Of a stretch of 64,000 nt of DNA, positions 7,807 to 16,476 are shown in pieces. The notes under the pieces are model-generated. The model made no database searches. It was not told the origin of the DNA and saw only the letters and a list, made by a program, of their open reading frames with translations. The stretch lies in the NCBI RefSeq assembly GCF_014651535.1, contig NZ_BMXB01000002.1, forward strand, positions 310,001-374,000, in the 5' to 3' direction. This stretch comes from Salinimicrobium marinum (GTDB lineage: Bacteria; Bacteroidota; Bacteroidia; Flavobacteriales; Flavobacteriaceae). Position 1 is the first letter of the stretch. Each line of letters begins with the position of its first letter. Position numbers and translations under genes: made by a program.

Positions 7807-10110
7807 ATGAAAGATCCAATTTTAAAAATTTCAATGTTTATGATTATACTATTTAGTAGTACCATTACTAAAGCCCAGGACATTGCCGGTACCTGGGAGG
7901 GAAAATTAGAAGTACAGGGAATGGAATTACCCCTTAAGTTCCACATTACAAAAGAAGGCGAGGCATACACTGCTCTTATGGATAGTCCCAGCCAGGGTGC
8001 ATTTGGATTGTCCATGGATGAAGTGACGCTGCAGGAGGACCTGGTAACAATGTCTTATGCCCAGATTGGCGCTAAATATGCCGGAAAAATTGATGGGGAA
8101 ACCATTACAGGAACCTTTGCCCAAAGCGGTCAGGAATTTCCGCTGGTATTAAATAAAGTGGAAAATAAGCTTCCGGGAAATACATCTCTTCCCAGTAGTG
8201 ATGAGGAATTGAGTGAACTGGCCAGTCTTGATGCCGGTAATTACAAATATCAGGTAGAAGATTATTTTGCAAAACCAAAAGCAAGAAGTTTTCAATTCTC
8301 TCCAAATGGAAAATATCTTTCTTACAGGGAAAAAGATGACAAGGGTAAAAATCATGTTTATGTAAAAAATATTGACACCGAAGAGATTACCAGGGCTATA
8401 GAAGAAAAAGAGGAACTCATTAGAGGTTATGGCTGGGCAAACGAAACCAGACTTATCTATGTGATGGATAAAGGTGGAAACGAGAATTACCATTTATTTG
8501 CGGCAGATCTTGATGGAACCAATGAAAAGGAACTTACTCCTTATGATGGCGTGCAGGTAAGCATCCTTAACGAACTTAAGGAGGACAGAGATCACCTTAT
8601 CGTTTCCATGAACAAGAACAATGCGCAGGTGTTTGAACCATTTAAGATCAACATCAATACAGGGGAACTGGAGCAGTTGTATAAGAACGAAGACGTTCAA
8701 AATCCTATTATGGGTTACATTTTTGATAAAGACGGAAAATTGCGCGGCTTCTCCAAACTACGTGATGGTGTGAACATGGATATGTATTATGCAGTGGACG
8801 GAACAAATTATAAGCTTCTGAAGCAAACTAGCTGGAAAGATACCTTTTCGCCTAAATTCACCTATTCTTCTGAAAATCCACATGAAGCTTACGTGGTTTC
8901 CAACCTGGACAGTGACAAAACTGAAGTGGTTTTATATGACCTGAAAGAAAACAAGGTGTTAAAAACTCTTTTCACCAATGAAAACTATGATATTTCGGGA
9001 ATTTCACAATCCAGAAACAGAAACTATGAACTGGATTTCTATACGTATGAAGGGCAAAAACAGGAAATAGTACCGGTAAGTGAGTATTACAAAAAACTTC
9101 ATGCCAGGATCACAGACAGGTTTCCGGGAAAAAATTATTCGGTAGCCGACAGGACAGATGACGAAAGTAAGTACCTGATCTTTGTTCAGGGTGATAGATT
9201 ATACGGGGAATATTATTCCTATGAGCCTGTAGAGGGAACTTTTCAGCTGGTTTATAATTTAATGCCTCAACTGAAAGAAGCAGATATGGCAGAAATGAAG
9301 CCAATCACCTTCAAAAGTCGTGACGGCGTTACCATTCATGGGTATATAACATTACCACAGGAAGCTATTGATGGAAAGAAAGTACCGGTAATCGTGAATC
9401 CGCACGGCGGACCACAGGGAATCAGGGATTCCTGGGGCTTCAATCCCGAAGCGCAGTTATTTGCGAGCCGTGGTTATGCTACCCTTCAGGTGAATTTTAG
9501 AATTTCCGGAGGTTACGGAAAAGAATTCCTGGAATCGGGCTTTAAGCAAATTGGAAGAAAAGCGATGGATGATGTCGAAGACGGACTTCAATATGTGATC
9601 GATCAGGAGTGGGTAGATAAGGATAAAGCAGCTATTTATGGCGGAAGCCATGGCGGATATGCTGTTTTACGCGGACTTACAAAAACGCCCGACCTATATG
9701 CCTGTGGAGTAGATTACGTGGGTGTGTCAAATCTGTTTACTTTCATGACCACTATTCCTGCATACTGGAAGCCTTATGAGACGATCTTAAAGGAAATATG
9801 GTATGATGAAAATGTACCGGAAGAAAAGGTGATCATGGAAGAGGTTTCTCCGGTATTTCACATTGACAAGATCAAAAAGCCGTTGCTGGTAGTACAAGGA
9901 GCAAATGATCCAAGGGTGAATATTGATGAATCTGATCAGATCGTTTCCTCTCTACGTGAAAAAGGAGTGGATGTTCCTTACATGGTAAAATATGATGAAG
10001 GACACGGTTTTGCCAAAGAAGAGAATTCCATAGAACTTTATAAGGTAATGATGGGCTTTTTCGCCAAACATCTAAAAGAAGAAGGGCCTGCACCGGAATT
10101 CAAAGGATAA
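7807..10110 (+). CDS. Secreted S9 family (prolyl oligopeptidase-like) serine peptidase
   Basis: This is an extracytoplasmic dipeptidyl/oligopeptidyl peptidase. I start it at the ATG at 7807, because it begins directly with a signal peptide (MKDPILKISMFMIILFSS, ending TKAQ). An in-frame GTG at 7777 would add ten unlikely residues. Residues 24-115 are an extra beta-rich domain (DIAGTWEGKLEVQGMELPLK) that also occurs in front of flavobacterial alpha/beta hydrolases. A beta-propeller follows, then the catalytic S9 domain from about residue 505. The catalytic triad is visible: Ser614 in GGSHGG, Asp701 in QGANDPRVN and His733 in DEGHGF. It is complete at 767 residues. A hairpin terminator follows at 10132. 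Confidence 0.93.
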   Translation: MKDPILKISMFMIILFSSTITKAQDIAGTWEGKLEVQGMELPLKFHITKEGEAYTALMDSPSQGAFGLSMDEVTLQEDLVTMSYAQIGAKYAGKIDGETITGTFAQSGQEFPLVLNKVENKLPGNTSLPSSDEELSELASLDAGNYKYQVEDYFAKPKARSFQFSPNGKYLSYREKDDKGKNHVYVKNIDTEEITRAIEEKEELIRGYGWANETRLIYVMDKGGNENYHLFAADLDGTNEKELTPYDGVQVSILNELKEDRDHLIVSMNKNNAQVFEPFKININTGELEQLYKNEDVQNPIMGYIFDKDGKLRGFSKLRDGVNMDMYYAVDGTNYKLLKQTSWKDTFSPKFTYSSENPHEAYVVSNLDSDKTEVVLYDLKENKVLKTLFTNENYDISGISQSRNRNYELDFYTYEGQKQEIVPVSEYYKKLHARITDRFPGKNYSVADRTDDESKYLIFVQGDRLYGEYYSYEPVEGTFQLVYNLMPQLKEADMAEMKPITFKSRDGVTIHGYITLPQEAIDGKKVPVIVNPHGGPQGIRDSWGFNPEAQLFASRGYATLQVNFRISGGYGKEFLESGFKQIGRKAMDDVEDGLQYVIDQEWVDKDKAAIYGGSHGGYAVLRGLTKTPDLYACGVDYVGVSNLFTFMTTIPAYWKPYETILKEIWYDENVPEEKVIMEEVSPVFHIDKIKKPLLVVQGANDPRVNIDESDQIVSSLREKGVDVPYMVKYDEGHGFAKEENSIELYKVMMGFFAKHLKEEGPAPEFKG

Positions 10111-10131
10111 TTCTTTCAGATAAGTAAGTTT

Positions 10132-10206
10132 AACGGCTGCTCAGAATGCTTTTTCAATCCTGACATTTCAGGTGGATAAAAAAACATTTTAAGCAGCCGT
10201 TTTCTT
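10132..10206 (+). terminator. Long-loop terminator after the S9 peptidase gene
   Basis: Arms AACGGCTGCT (10132-10141) and AGCAGCCGTT (10192-10201) are perfectly complementary, and T-rich sequence follows. The 50-base loop holds a small inner hairpin (CCTGA/TCAGG). Confidence 0.7.
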
Positions 10207-10377
10207 TTCAGAAATTGTACTACTCCCCTTTCGTGCTGAAAGTTGTTTATGCTGCTGTATGGTACATAAGCAGTTTTGTTTCCATTTCCTGATAAAATCT
10301 GTAATGAGAAACATTATTATGGTCAGACAAAAAAACAGGCATTTCTGGAAAAAACAGAATAACAAAGAAAATAACTC

Positions 10378-10857
10378 CTATTGATTCTTCCCGGTGGTAA
10401 TGTCTTTAATGATCTTGAGATGATGCTTTGTATGAATTGTGAGGAATTTACCTGACTCTTTTTTGTTCATTTTATAAAAGTAAGGATGGTCAAAAAAAGC
10501 ATTTTTATCTAATTCGTTAAAAGTGCTGATTTTTTGCCGGGCTTTTTCAAGCTGTAAGATCAGATTTTTCTTCTCAATGATATCCGGTGGCAAAACTACT
10601 TTTGGAGATTTGGCTTTTCCCCGGGGAATGTGCCCCGTCATCATTACCATTGTTTTGATAAAGCTGAAGGAACTTTTAAATTCCTTAGGATCGGAAAATT
10701 CGAGAGCATCCAAAACATTGTTAATGACCTTTAGGTTATGTGCCAGATGCCATCCTACCGGAGCTTTGGATACCTTTGGATCCTGATAATCCCTATAACG
10801 AATATAATTTTCCATTTCTTCCAGCTGACTGGATAAAGTCCGGATATGAGAAGGCAT
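10378..10857 (-). CDS. DUF1569 (DinB-like) family protein
   Basis: This 159-residue helical protein fits the DUF1569 family of the DinB/YfiT-like four-helix-bundle superfamily. Conserved histidines that could form a metal site are visible in VGWHLAHNLKV near residue 36 and in TIHTKHHLKI near residue 141, together with HIPRGKAKSPK in the middle. Superfamily members include metal-dependent thiol-S-transferases, but no substrate can be named here. It starts at an ATG and stands alone on the minus strand. Confidence 0.75.
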   Translation of the reverse strand: MPSHIRTLSSQLEEMENYIRYRDYQDPKVSKAPVGWHLAHNLKVINNVLDALEFSDPKEFKSSFSFIKTMVMMTGHIPRGKAKSPKVVLPPDIIEKKNLILQLEKARQKISTFNELDKNAFFDHPYFYKMNKKESGKFLTIHTKHHLKIIKDITTGKNQ

Positions 10858-10945
10858 AAGTAGTTTTTAATGTTCCTCCGGAATTTACGAAATTTTCCAG
10901 CTCCGGAAATCTTCAGGTGAAGAAATAATATGGTTGAACCTATCT

Positions 10946-11308
10946 TTATACTACCACAACCTCCATAGAATCATAGCCGGTATTTGCATTAATCAATTTT
11001 CCATAGAATTCAAGATCTGCTTTACCAGATTTGAAAGATTCTTCCAGCCAGTCGGTTGTTTGATCGAGCGGAAAAGAATATATCTTTATTTCCGGATACA
11101 AGGTTGTACGCCGTTTACTTTCGTTGATCCCTACCTCTATCGCATGATCCTTTTTATTGAAATAGACATATTTCGCTAAAAAATTATGTTTGATCAACTC
11201 AATAAATTCCTGAGGAATTTGTCCGGTGGTGTTACACTCCTGAATATAATACTTTACAAGTGCACCTAAGGTGGATTTGATCTCTCCTGATTTTAGAAAT
11301 ATAGCCAT
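10946..11308 (-). CDS. Hypothetical protein, 120 residues
   Basis: I do not recognise a family. The protein is soluble with no signal peptide or membrane segment. It has an N-terminal helical part (GEIKSTLGALVKYYIQE) and a mixed alpha/beta remainder ending in the hydrophobic tail SMEVVVV. Codon use resembles the neighbouring genes and the reading frame is clean from an ATG, so it is probably real. It may be co-transcribed with the DUF1569 gene, which lies 88 bases downstream on the same strand. Confidence 0.6.
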   Translation of the reverse strand: MAIFLKSGEIKSTLGALVKYYIQECNTTGQIPQEFIELIKHNFLAKYVYFNKKDHAIEVGINESKRRTTLYPEIKIYSFPLDQTTDWLEESFKSGKADLEFYGKLINANTGYDSMEVVVV

Positions 11309-11658
11309 AGCATGAAATTTTTTAAGTTTATTTCCATCGAAAAAGCCTGCTAATTAGCCATTCCCGATGTTCTAATTTAGGATTTATCAGGAATATCTCT
11401 CTATTGAAAGTGTTAAATATCAGATATTTACGGACGTGATAAAAATGAGAGAAGAAATCTTATAATTCAGCATTTAAAGGCTGAAAATTTGAGAGATTTG
11501 AATTACTGATGTAGAGGTATTGCAAAAAATATGAATTGATAGTAAAAAAGAGAGGCAGCCAAAATAGCCCCTTCCTCCATCCATCTGAAATTATTCAGAA
11601 GATTATAATGAAATAAAAGTTAATTTGACTGCCTCTTTGGAGTAGTTATAGCCTCTTA
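11309..11658. other. Intergenic gap with a terminator at its right end
   Basis: No coding potential is apparent in this AT-rich stretch of about 350 bases. The only structure I see is the long inverted repeat at 11546-11636, which serves as the terminator of the ene-reductase gene. Confidence 0.6.
11546..11636 (-). terminator. Long-stem terminator of the OYE gene
   Basis: Arms 11551-11565 (AGAGGCAGCCAAAAT) and 11622-11636 pair with few mismatches. On the minus strand the second arm is followed by a run of T. The loop carries a second inverted repeat (TTCTGAATAATTTCAGA on the minus strand). Confidence 0.7.
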
Positions 11659-12756
11659 TTAGGAAGCTTTCTTCTCGTAATCAAGATATCCTTCTTTTCC
11701 CGGGGTATAGAAAGTATCCTGATTCCAGTCTGTCAATTCAATATCCTGTTCAAAACGTTCTACAAGATCTGGATTTGAAACAAATGGTTTTCCGTAAGCC
11801 ACCAGGTCTGCATTTCCTTCTTCAAGTACCCTGTTACCTTTTTCCCGGTCGAAATTAGAATTTATAATGAGCGTTCCATTATACATGGGACGGTAGCGCT
11901 TTGCAATTTCCGGTTCTGCATAAGGAAGATCGGAAACATCTGTAAAAGGTTCTGAAAGGTGTAAATAAGCCAAATCATAGTCGTTCAGCTTTTTTACGAT
12001 ATAATCAAAAGTCGGAATTGTCTCTTCATCCATCGTCATTCCGAAAACCTTATGTAAGGAAGGGTTAAGGCGTAGTCCAATCTTGTTCTCAGGCATGACT
12101 TCCTTAATGGCATCTATTACTTCAAAAAGTATTTTTGCCCTGTTTTCTTTGCTGCCGCCATATTCATCTGTACGCGTGTTTGAGGTTGCATTGAAGAACT
12201 GGTGAAGCAGGTAACCGTTAGAGGAATGGATCTCTACCCCATCGAATCCCGCTTCCATGGCATTTTTTGCTGCATTTTTAAAATCTTCTACAGTTTTTTT
12301 GATCTCTTCCAGGGTCATTTCCTTAGGAGTCACGGTGTCTTTAAAACCATCAGGAGTAAAAGATTTAGCTTCAGGATTAATAGCAGAAGGCGCTAAAGGT
12401 CTTTTTCCATTATGAAAATCGGGATGAGACATTCTCCCAACGTGCCACAGCTGTATAAAGATCTTTCCGCCGGCATTGTGCACGCTTTCAGTCACTTTTT
12501 TCCAGCCTTCTGTTTGTTCCCTGGTATAAATGCCCGGGGTATTAACGTATCCAACCGCCTCTTCAGAGATCTGCGAACCTTCAGAAATGATCAACCCGGC
12601 AGAAGCTCGTTGTGCATAATATTTTCCCTGTAAATCTTTAGTTGGTACGTTGCCTGGGTTGGCGGCTCTGCTCCTGGTCATTGGCGCCATGACCACTCTG
12701 TTTTTAAGTTCCTGCCCGTTGAGGTTGTATGATTGTAATAATGCTTGTTTGCTCAT
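11659..12756 (-). CDS. Old yellow enzyme family alkene reductase
   Basis: This FMN-dependent, NAD(P)H-using flavoprotein reduces activated C=C bonds such as enones, maleimides and nitro-olefins. It forms a single TIM barrel of 365 residues, the usual length. Landmarks are VVMAPMTRSRA near residue 21 for FMN binding, QLWHVGRMSHPDF near 102, and VEIHSSNGYLLHQF near 175. In the last motif His and Asn occupy the substrate-anion positions, as in OYE1, where the NemA type usually has His-His. SNTRTDEYGGS and the C-terminal YGKPFVSNPDL phosphate-binding loop are also present. It starts at an ATG and is monocistronic with its own terminator. The natural substrate is unknown; a detoxification role is inferred. 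Confidence 0.92.
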   Translation of the reverse strand: MSKQALLQSYNLNGQELKNRVVMAPMTRSRAANPGNVPTKDLQGKYYAQRASAGLIISEGSQISEEAVGYVNTPGIYTREQTEGWKKVTESVHNAGGKIFIQLWHVGRMSHPDFHNGKRPLAPSAINPEAKSFTPDGFKDTVTPKEMTLEEIKKTVEDFKNAAKNAMEAGFDGVEIHSSNGYLLHQFFNATSNTRTDEYGGSKENRAKILFEVIDAIKEVMPENKIGLRLNPSLHKVFGMTMDEETIPTFDYIVKKLNDYDLAYLHLSEPFTDVSDLPYAEPEIAKRYRPMYNGTLIINSNFDREKGNRVLEEGNADLVAYGKPFVSNPDLVERFEQDIELTDWNQDTFYTPGKEGYLDYEKKAS

Positions 12757-13007
12757 AAGATTATTGTGTGAATTATTTATTGTTTTCCATAAAATTACCT
12801 CATTAAGTAGCAGTATATAAGGTTTAGTGATAGAATTCTGTTATACATGATTAAGCGTTTTTAATTGAACCAATTTCTCTTAAATGAAAGAGAGATTATA
12901 ATAAAATAAAATTCGAAAGAAGTATAAAATGTTTATTAACATAATATTCCGTAAATATGATTTTTAAACTATTAATTTTATGTCATAAATTCAAAATTAT
13001 GAACATT

Positions 13008-13517
13008 ATGAAAAAGATTGCTTTATTCTTTACTATAGTAGCGGGAGCTTTTATAGGATGTAATGACGAAAAAAGTAGTTTTACACAGGAATATGATGAT
13101 TTAATGACCCAGAATGACAGTATAGAACAGCTTCATTCTCAGTTTCAGAATAATCATGAACAAATGAAACAGGAGCATGAGCAACTAAGTCAGCAAATGA
13201 ACAGCCTTGAGGTGCAGGATTCCACCGTATTTGAAAATCTTGCGCAACACGAGGTGTTACTAAAAAAACATGAAGCTATACTAGCAGGCCATGAGGAATG
13301 GATCCAGGGTCATAAAGAGTTAAAAGATAACTTCGGAAATCTTTCAACAGATGAAATGAAAGCTCAGATTTCTGAAATGAAGACCAATCATGATAAGATC
13401 CAGAGCGAACAGGAGGAAATAAGAAATGACCATGAAACCATGATGCAGGAACATTCCAGCTGGCGGGATGAGGTAAATAATGCAACTATGACCAACAATC
13501 CAGATACAACTTCCTGA
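13008..13517 (+). CDS. Coiled-coil lipoprotein with heptad-spaced histidines
   Basis: I start at the ATG at 13008, because it begins a clean lipoprotein signal peptide (MKKIALFFTIVAGAFIGC) with the lipidated Cys at residue 18. ATGs at 12999 and 12957 are in frame upstream. Residues 25-155 are almost entirely charged helix, a predicted coiled coil. All ten histidines of the mature protein lie in sevens: 43, 50, 57; 81, 88, 95, 102; and 128, 142, 149. The rest is rich in Glu, Gln and Lys. I do not recognise a named family. It should be anchored to a periplasmic membrane face. Metal binding by the histidine rows is possible but is only inference. The gene stands alone. Confidence 0.7.
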   Translation: MKKIALFFTIVAGAFIGCNDEKSSFTQEYDDLMTQNDSIEQLHSQFQNNHEQMKQEHEQLSQQMNSLEVQDSTVFENLAQHEVLLKKHEAILAGHEEWIQGHKELKDNFGNLSTDEMKAQISEMKTNHDKIQSEQEEIRNDHETMMQEHSSWRDEVNNATMTNNPDTTS

Positions 13518-13541
13518 TACTTTTTGGAAGATTTTACAGGG

Positions 13542-13680
13542 AGGCTGTCTTAAAAGTTTTACAATCGTCATTCTAAATTTATTTCAGGATCTATTCATTC
13601 TTTTCTATAGAATTTAGAGCCCTGAACAAGTTCGGGTTGACGTGAAAAACCACTTTTTAGACAGCCTTCTTATTTTTTAA
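13542..13680 (+). terminator. Terminator stem with a nested palindromic repeat in its loop
   Basis: The outer arms 13542-13557 and 13652-13667 (AGGCTGTCT and its complement) pair over 16 bases with one mismatch, and a T-rich run follows. The 94-base loop itself contains an inverted pair: CGTCATTCTAAATTTATTTC from 13566 and, in reverse orientation, a related unit ending in GGGTTGACG at 13642. Confidence 0.65.
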
Positions 13681-13787
13681 AAAAATCATCAGATCCCTAT
13701 GCAGAGCTACATTAGCATAATTTTATAATTCCTCATTCTTTATCTCCAGACAATAATTTGTACTTTATTGAAAATTAAAATCATTAT

Positions 13788-14801
13788 ATGAGAGCTGTAG
13801 GAATAAAGAAATCATTACCCATTGAAGAAAAGGAAAGTTTCATTGCTTTTGAAACTGAAAAACCCACACCCGGATCCCGGGATCTACTGGTTAAAGTGAA
13901 AGCAGTATCTGTGAATCCTGTCGATTACAAAGTAAGACAAGGTGCGGCAAAAGATAAAGAACTAAAGGAGCCTAAGATCCTTGGCTGGGATGCATCCGGA
14001 ATTGTGGAAGCAGTAGGTGGTGAAGTCGAATACTTTCGTGAAGGAGATGAGGTTTATTATGCAGGAGATCTTAATAGACAGGGATCAAATGCCGAATATC
14101 AGGTAGTAGATGAGCGCCTTGTGGGGCACAAACCTCAAAAATTAACTTTTGAAGAAGCTGCTGCCATGCCCCTAACTTCCTTAACTGCCGGGGAATGTAT
14201 TTTTGACCGCCTTAGGTTCAGGGAAAATGAGGGTTGGGATCAGACAATTCTGGTTATTGGTGGAGCTGGCGGAGTAGGTTCTATAGGTGTCCAGCTCTTA
14301 AGCACACTTACCAAAGTAAAAGTCATTGCTACTGCATCCCGGGAAGAGACCAAAAAATGGTGTTTAGATAATGGTGCAGATATCGTGGTAGATCATCACA
14401 ACCTTGTTGAGAATGTGAAGAAAGAAGGCATTGAAGAAGTAGATTATATTCTTAATTTCATTGACACTGATGCTCACTGGGATGCCATGGCAGAATTAAT
14501 CAAACCTCAGGGACATATTTGTCTTATTGTGGAAACCAGGAAACCGGTGGAGCTTAATATGATGAAGAACAAAAGTGTTACTATTCACTGGGAACTTATG
14601 TTTACCCGAGCCATGTATGAGACCGAAGATATGGAGCGACAGCATGAGATCCTGGAAAATCTGGCTGTTTTATTAAACAACGGATCGATCAAATCCACAC
14701 TGAATAAAACATTTAAAGGACTAACTCCTGAAAGTTTTAAGGAAGCACATAAGCTTCAGGAATCCGGAAAATCGATTGGGAAGAATGTAATTAGTTTTTA
14801 A
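13788..14801 (+). CDS. Zinc-binding alcohol dehydrogenase family oxidoreductase
   Basis: This is a 337-residue medium-chain dehydrogenase/reductase. The GroES-like N-terminal half contains VNPVDYKVRQG near residue 42 and GWDASGIVEAVG near 67. The Rossmann half has VIGGAGGVGSIGVQLL near residue 160, which is typical of NAD(P)H binding. The catalytic and structural zinc cysteines of true alcohol dehydrogenases are missing, so it more likely reduces quinones or enones in the manner of quinone oxidoreductases, despite the family name. It starts at an ATG and is followed by a repeat-containing gap. Substrate is unknown. Confidence 0.85.
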   Translation: MRAVGIKKSLPIEEKESFIAFETEKPTPGSRDLLVKVKAVSVNPVDYKVRQGAAKDKELKEPKILGWDASGIVEAVGGEVEYFREGDEVYYAGDLNRQGSNAEYQVVDERLVGHKPQKLTFEEAAAMPLTSLTAGECIFDRLRFRENEGWDQTILVIGGAGGVGSIGVQLLSTLTKVKVIATASREETKKWCLDNGADIVVDHHNLVENVKKEGIEEVDYILNFIDTDAHWDAMAELIKPQGHICLIVETRKPVELNMMKNKSVTIHWELMFTRAMYETEDMERQHEILENLAVLLNNGSIKSTLNKTFKGLTPESFKEAHKLQESGKSIGKNVISF

Positions 14802-14816
14802 AACCAATTTTTTTAA

Positions 14817-14905
14817 TTGTCATCCCGACGACAGGAGGAATCTCTTTATAGCAGATCATTTTTCAAAAGAAAATTTTGCTAGAAAGTGATTCTTGACTTC
14901 GCTGC
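14817..14905. repeat. Dispersed palindromic repeat (TGTCATCCCGA type)
   Basis: The left half reads TGTCATCCCGACGACAGGAG then GAATCTC. The right half, GATTCTTGACTTCGCTGCGC, is a degenerate reverse counterpart. It fills the gap between the convergent dehydrogenase and helicase genes. It resembles the GTCATYC repeats that recur between genes in Bacteroidota. Confidence 0.5.
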
Positions 14906-14929
14906 GCTTCCTTTAGAAGAACAGAGATA

Positions 14930-16252
14930 TTAGATCCAAGTCACTCTTACCTTTTTCTTTTTCAGCTTCGTGTTATTGAGCTCTTTGATTAACTGATGTA
15001 CTTTTTCAGCAGGAACGGCTACAAAAGCACAATCCTGTTTTAGCTCAATATTACCAAGCTCTTCATTCTGTAAATTTCCCTGCTTCAGGAAAAGTCCGGC
15101 GATATCGCCTTTTGAAATTTTATCTTTTCTTCCTCCGGAAATAAATAGGGTTTCCTTTTGTTGTTGTTTGGTAATATCTCCTTCAGAAACTTTAAAATTA
15201 TCTTCAGAAAGAGTATCATTTCCAATGAATTCCGGAAGGCTTTCATTTTTCCATTTTAGAACATAGGCTGTACCGCTTTGATGCATTCTGGCTGTTCTTC
15301 CATTCCTGTGGGTGAATTCTTCGCTCTTTAACGGAAGCTGATAATGGATAATAAAACCAATTTCCGGTACATCAATTCCCCGGGCGGCAAGATCTGTAGC
15401 AATGAGCAGGCGGTGCGTTCCATTCCGGAACTTTATTAGGGCTCTCTCCCTGTCTTTTTGCTCCATTCCGCCATAAAAGCAACCATGGGCTATTTTGTTC
15501 TTTTTCAGAAAATCGCTTACTTCCTGAATGGTATCCTTGAAATTGCAGAAGATGATTCCCGGCTGATCTCCTGTTTGAGAAAGAACCTTTAGAAGGATGT
15601 CCAGTTTATTTTTTGAATTGGATTCTATGGTTTGGATCCTGAGTTGAGGCTTTCCTCCTTTCAGAAAATTAACGGTCACAGGATCATTTACTCTCGCAAA
15701 CTTCGGAATTTCAATTTCCTGTGTTGCCGAAGTAAGGATCTTTTTCTCCAGGTTTGGCAAAGCATCAATGATCTCAGACATTTCGGCTTCAAAGCCTGTT
15801 TCCAGAGATTTGTCAAATTCATCCAATACCAGCACCTTAATAGTATCTATTGCAAATGTTCCTCTTCTAAGGTGATCTGCTACCCTGCCCGGTGTGCCTA
15901 TCAGGATAGCGGGAGGATGATTTAATTCTATCTTATCTTTTGAAAAAGCACGTCCACCGTAAACAGCATTGGCTTTATAGCCAGATCCCATTTCCCGGGT
16001 TACCTGTTCAATCTGAATAGCCAGTTCCCTGGAAGGTACCAAAATAAGAACCTGAACTTCTTCACAGATCAAATCCAGCTCCTTTAAAACCGGTAAAAGA
16101 AAGGCCAGGGTTTTTCCGGTTCCCGTTGGGGAAAGTAGAATTGTTTCAGGGTTTTCTGTAATTGCTAACCCGGCAGCTTCCTGCATAGGATTTAATTTTT
16201 CAATTCCCAGTTTTTCCAGAATTTCGGACTGCTCTTTGATTTGTTGTGACAT
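14930..16252 (-). CDS. DEAD-box RNA helicase with DbpA-type RNA-binding domain
   Basis: This ATP-dependent RNA helicase probably acts in ribosome assembly. Visible motifs are a Q-motif (LNPMQEAA), motif I SPTGTGKT at about residue 41, PSRELA, TPGRVAD, motif II as DEFD rather than DEAD (LVLDEFDKSLE), motif III SAT, and motif VI HRNGRTAR. The last 70 residues (KGDIAGLFLKQGNL, ending KKVRVTWI) form a DbpA-like RNA-binding domain. In E. coli DbpA this domain binds hairpin 92 of 23S rRNA. Its length of 440 residues is normal. A -7 box sits only four bases before the ATG, so the transcript may have almost no leader. The dbpA symbol is not certain enough to assign. Confidence 0.9.
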   Translation of the reverse strand: MSQQIKEQSEILEKLGIEKLNPMQEAAGLAITENPETILLSPTGTGKTLAFLLPVLKELDLICEEVQVLILVPSRELAIQIEQVTREMGSGYKANAVYGGRAFSKDKIELNHPPAILIGTPGRVADHLRRGTFAIDTIKVLVLDEFDKSLETGFEAEMSEIIDALPNLEKKILTSATQEIEIPKFARVNDPVTVNFLKGGKPQLRIQTIESNSKNKLDILLKVLSQTGDQPGIIFCNFKDTIQEVSDFLKKNKIAHGCFYGGMEQKDRERALIKFRNGTHRLLIATDLAARGIDVPEIGFIIHYQLPLKSEEFTHRNGRTARMHQSGTAYVLKWKNESLPEFIGNDTLSEDNFKVSEGDITKQQQKETLFISGGRKDKISKGDIAGLFLKQGNLQNEELGNIELKQDCAFVAVPAEKVHQLIKELNNTKLKKKKVRVTWI

Positions 16253-16256
16253 AGTG

Positions 16257-16264
16257 CAAAAGTA
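16257..16264 (-). promoter_or_regulatory. Candidate -7 promoter box of the helicase gene
   Basis: The reverse strand reads TACTTTTG, an exact match to the Bacteroidota -7 consensus TAnnTTTG. It ends four bases before the helicase ATG. No good -33 TTG is seen at the standard spacing, so confidence is limited. Confidence 0.4.
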
Positions 16265-16476
16265 ATTTAATTTAAATCAGGTTTCGGAAGGAAAATAGCG
16301 AAATCTAAAGAGTTAAGCTGAAGGTATAAACCTAGAAACTTTCATTTCCTGATTTAACTGAAGCAAATTTGAATAAGAATTTATCGGCAGATATGGTCGA
16401 GTTACAATCCTCTGTCCTGATATTTCCTTAAAACTTCGTATTTCTAACTTTCTGCCTTACCTAGTGTCTCCTTTTC

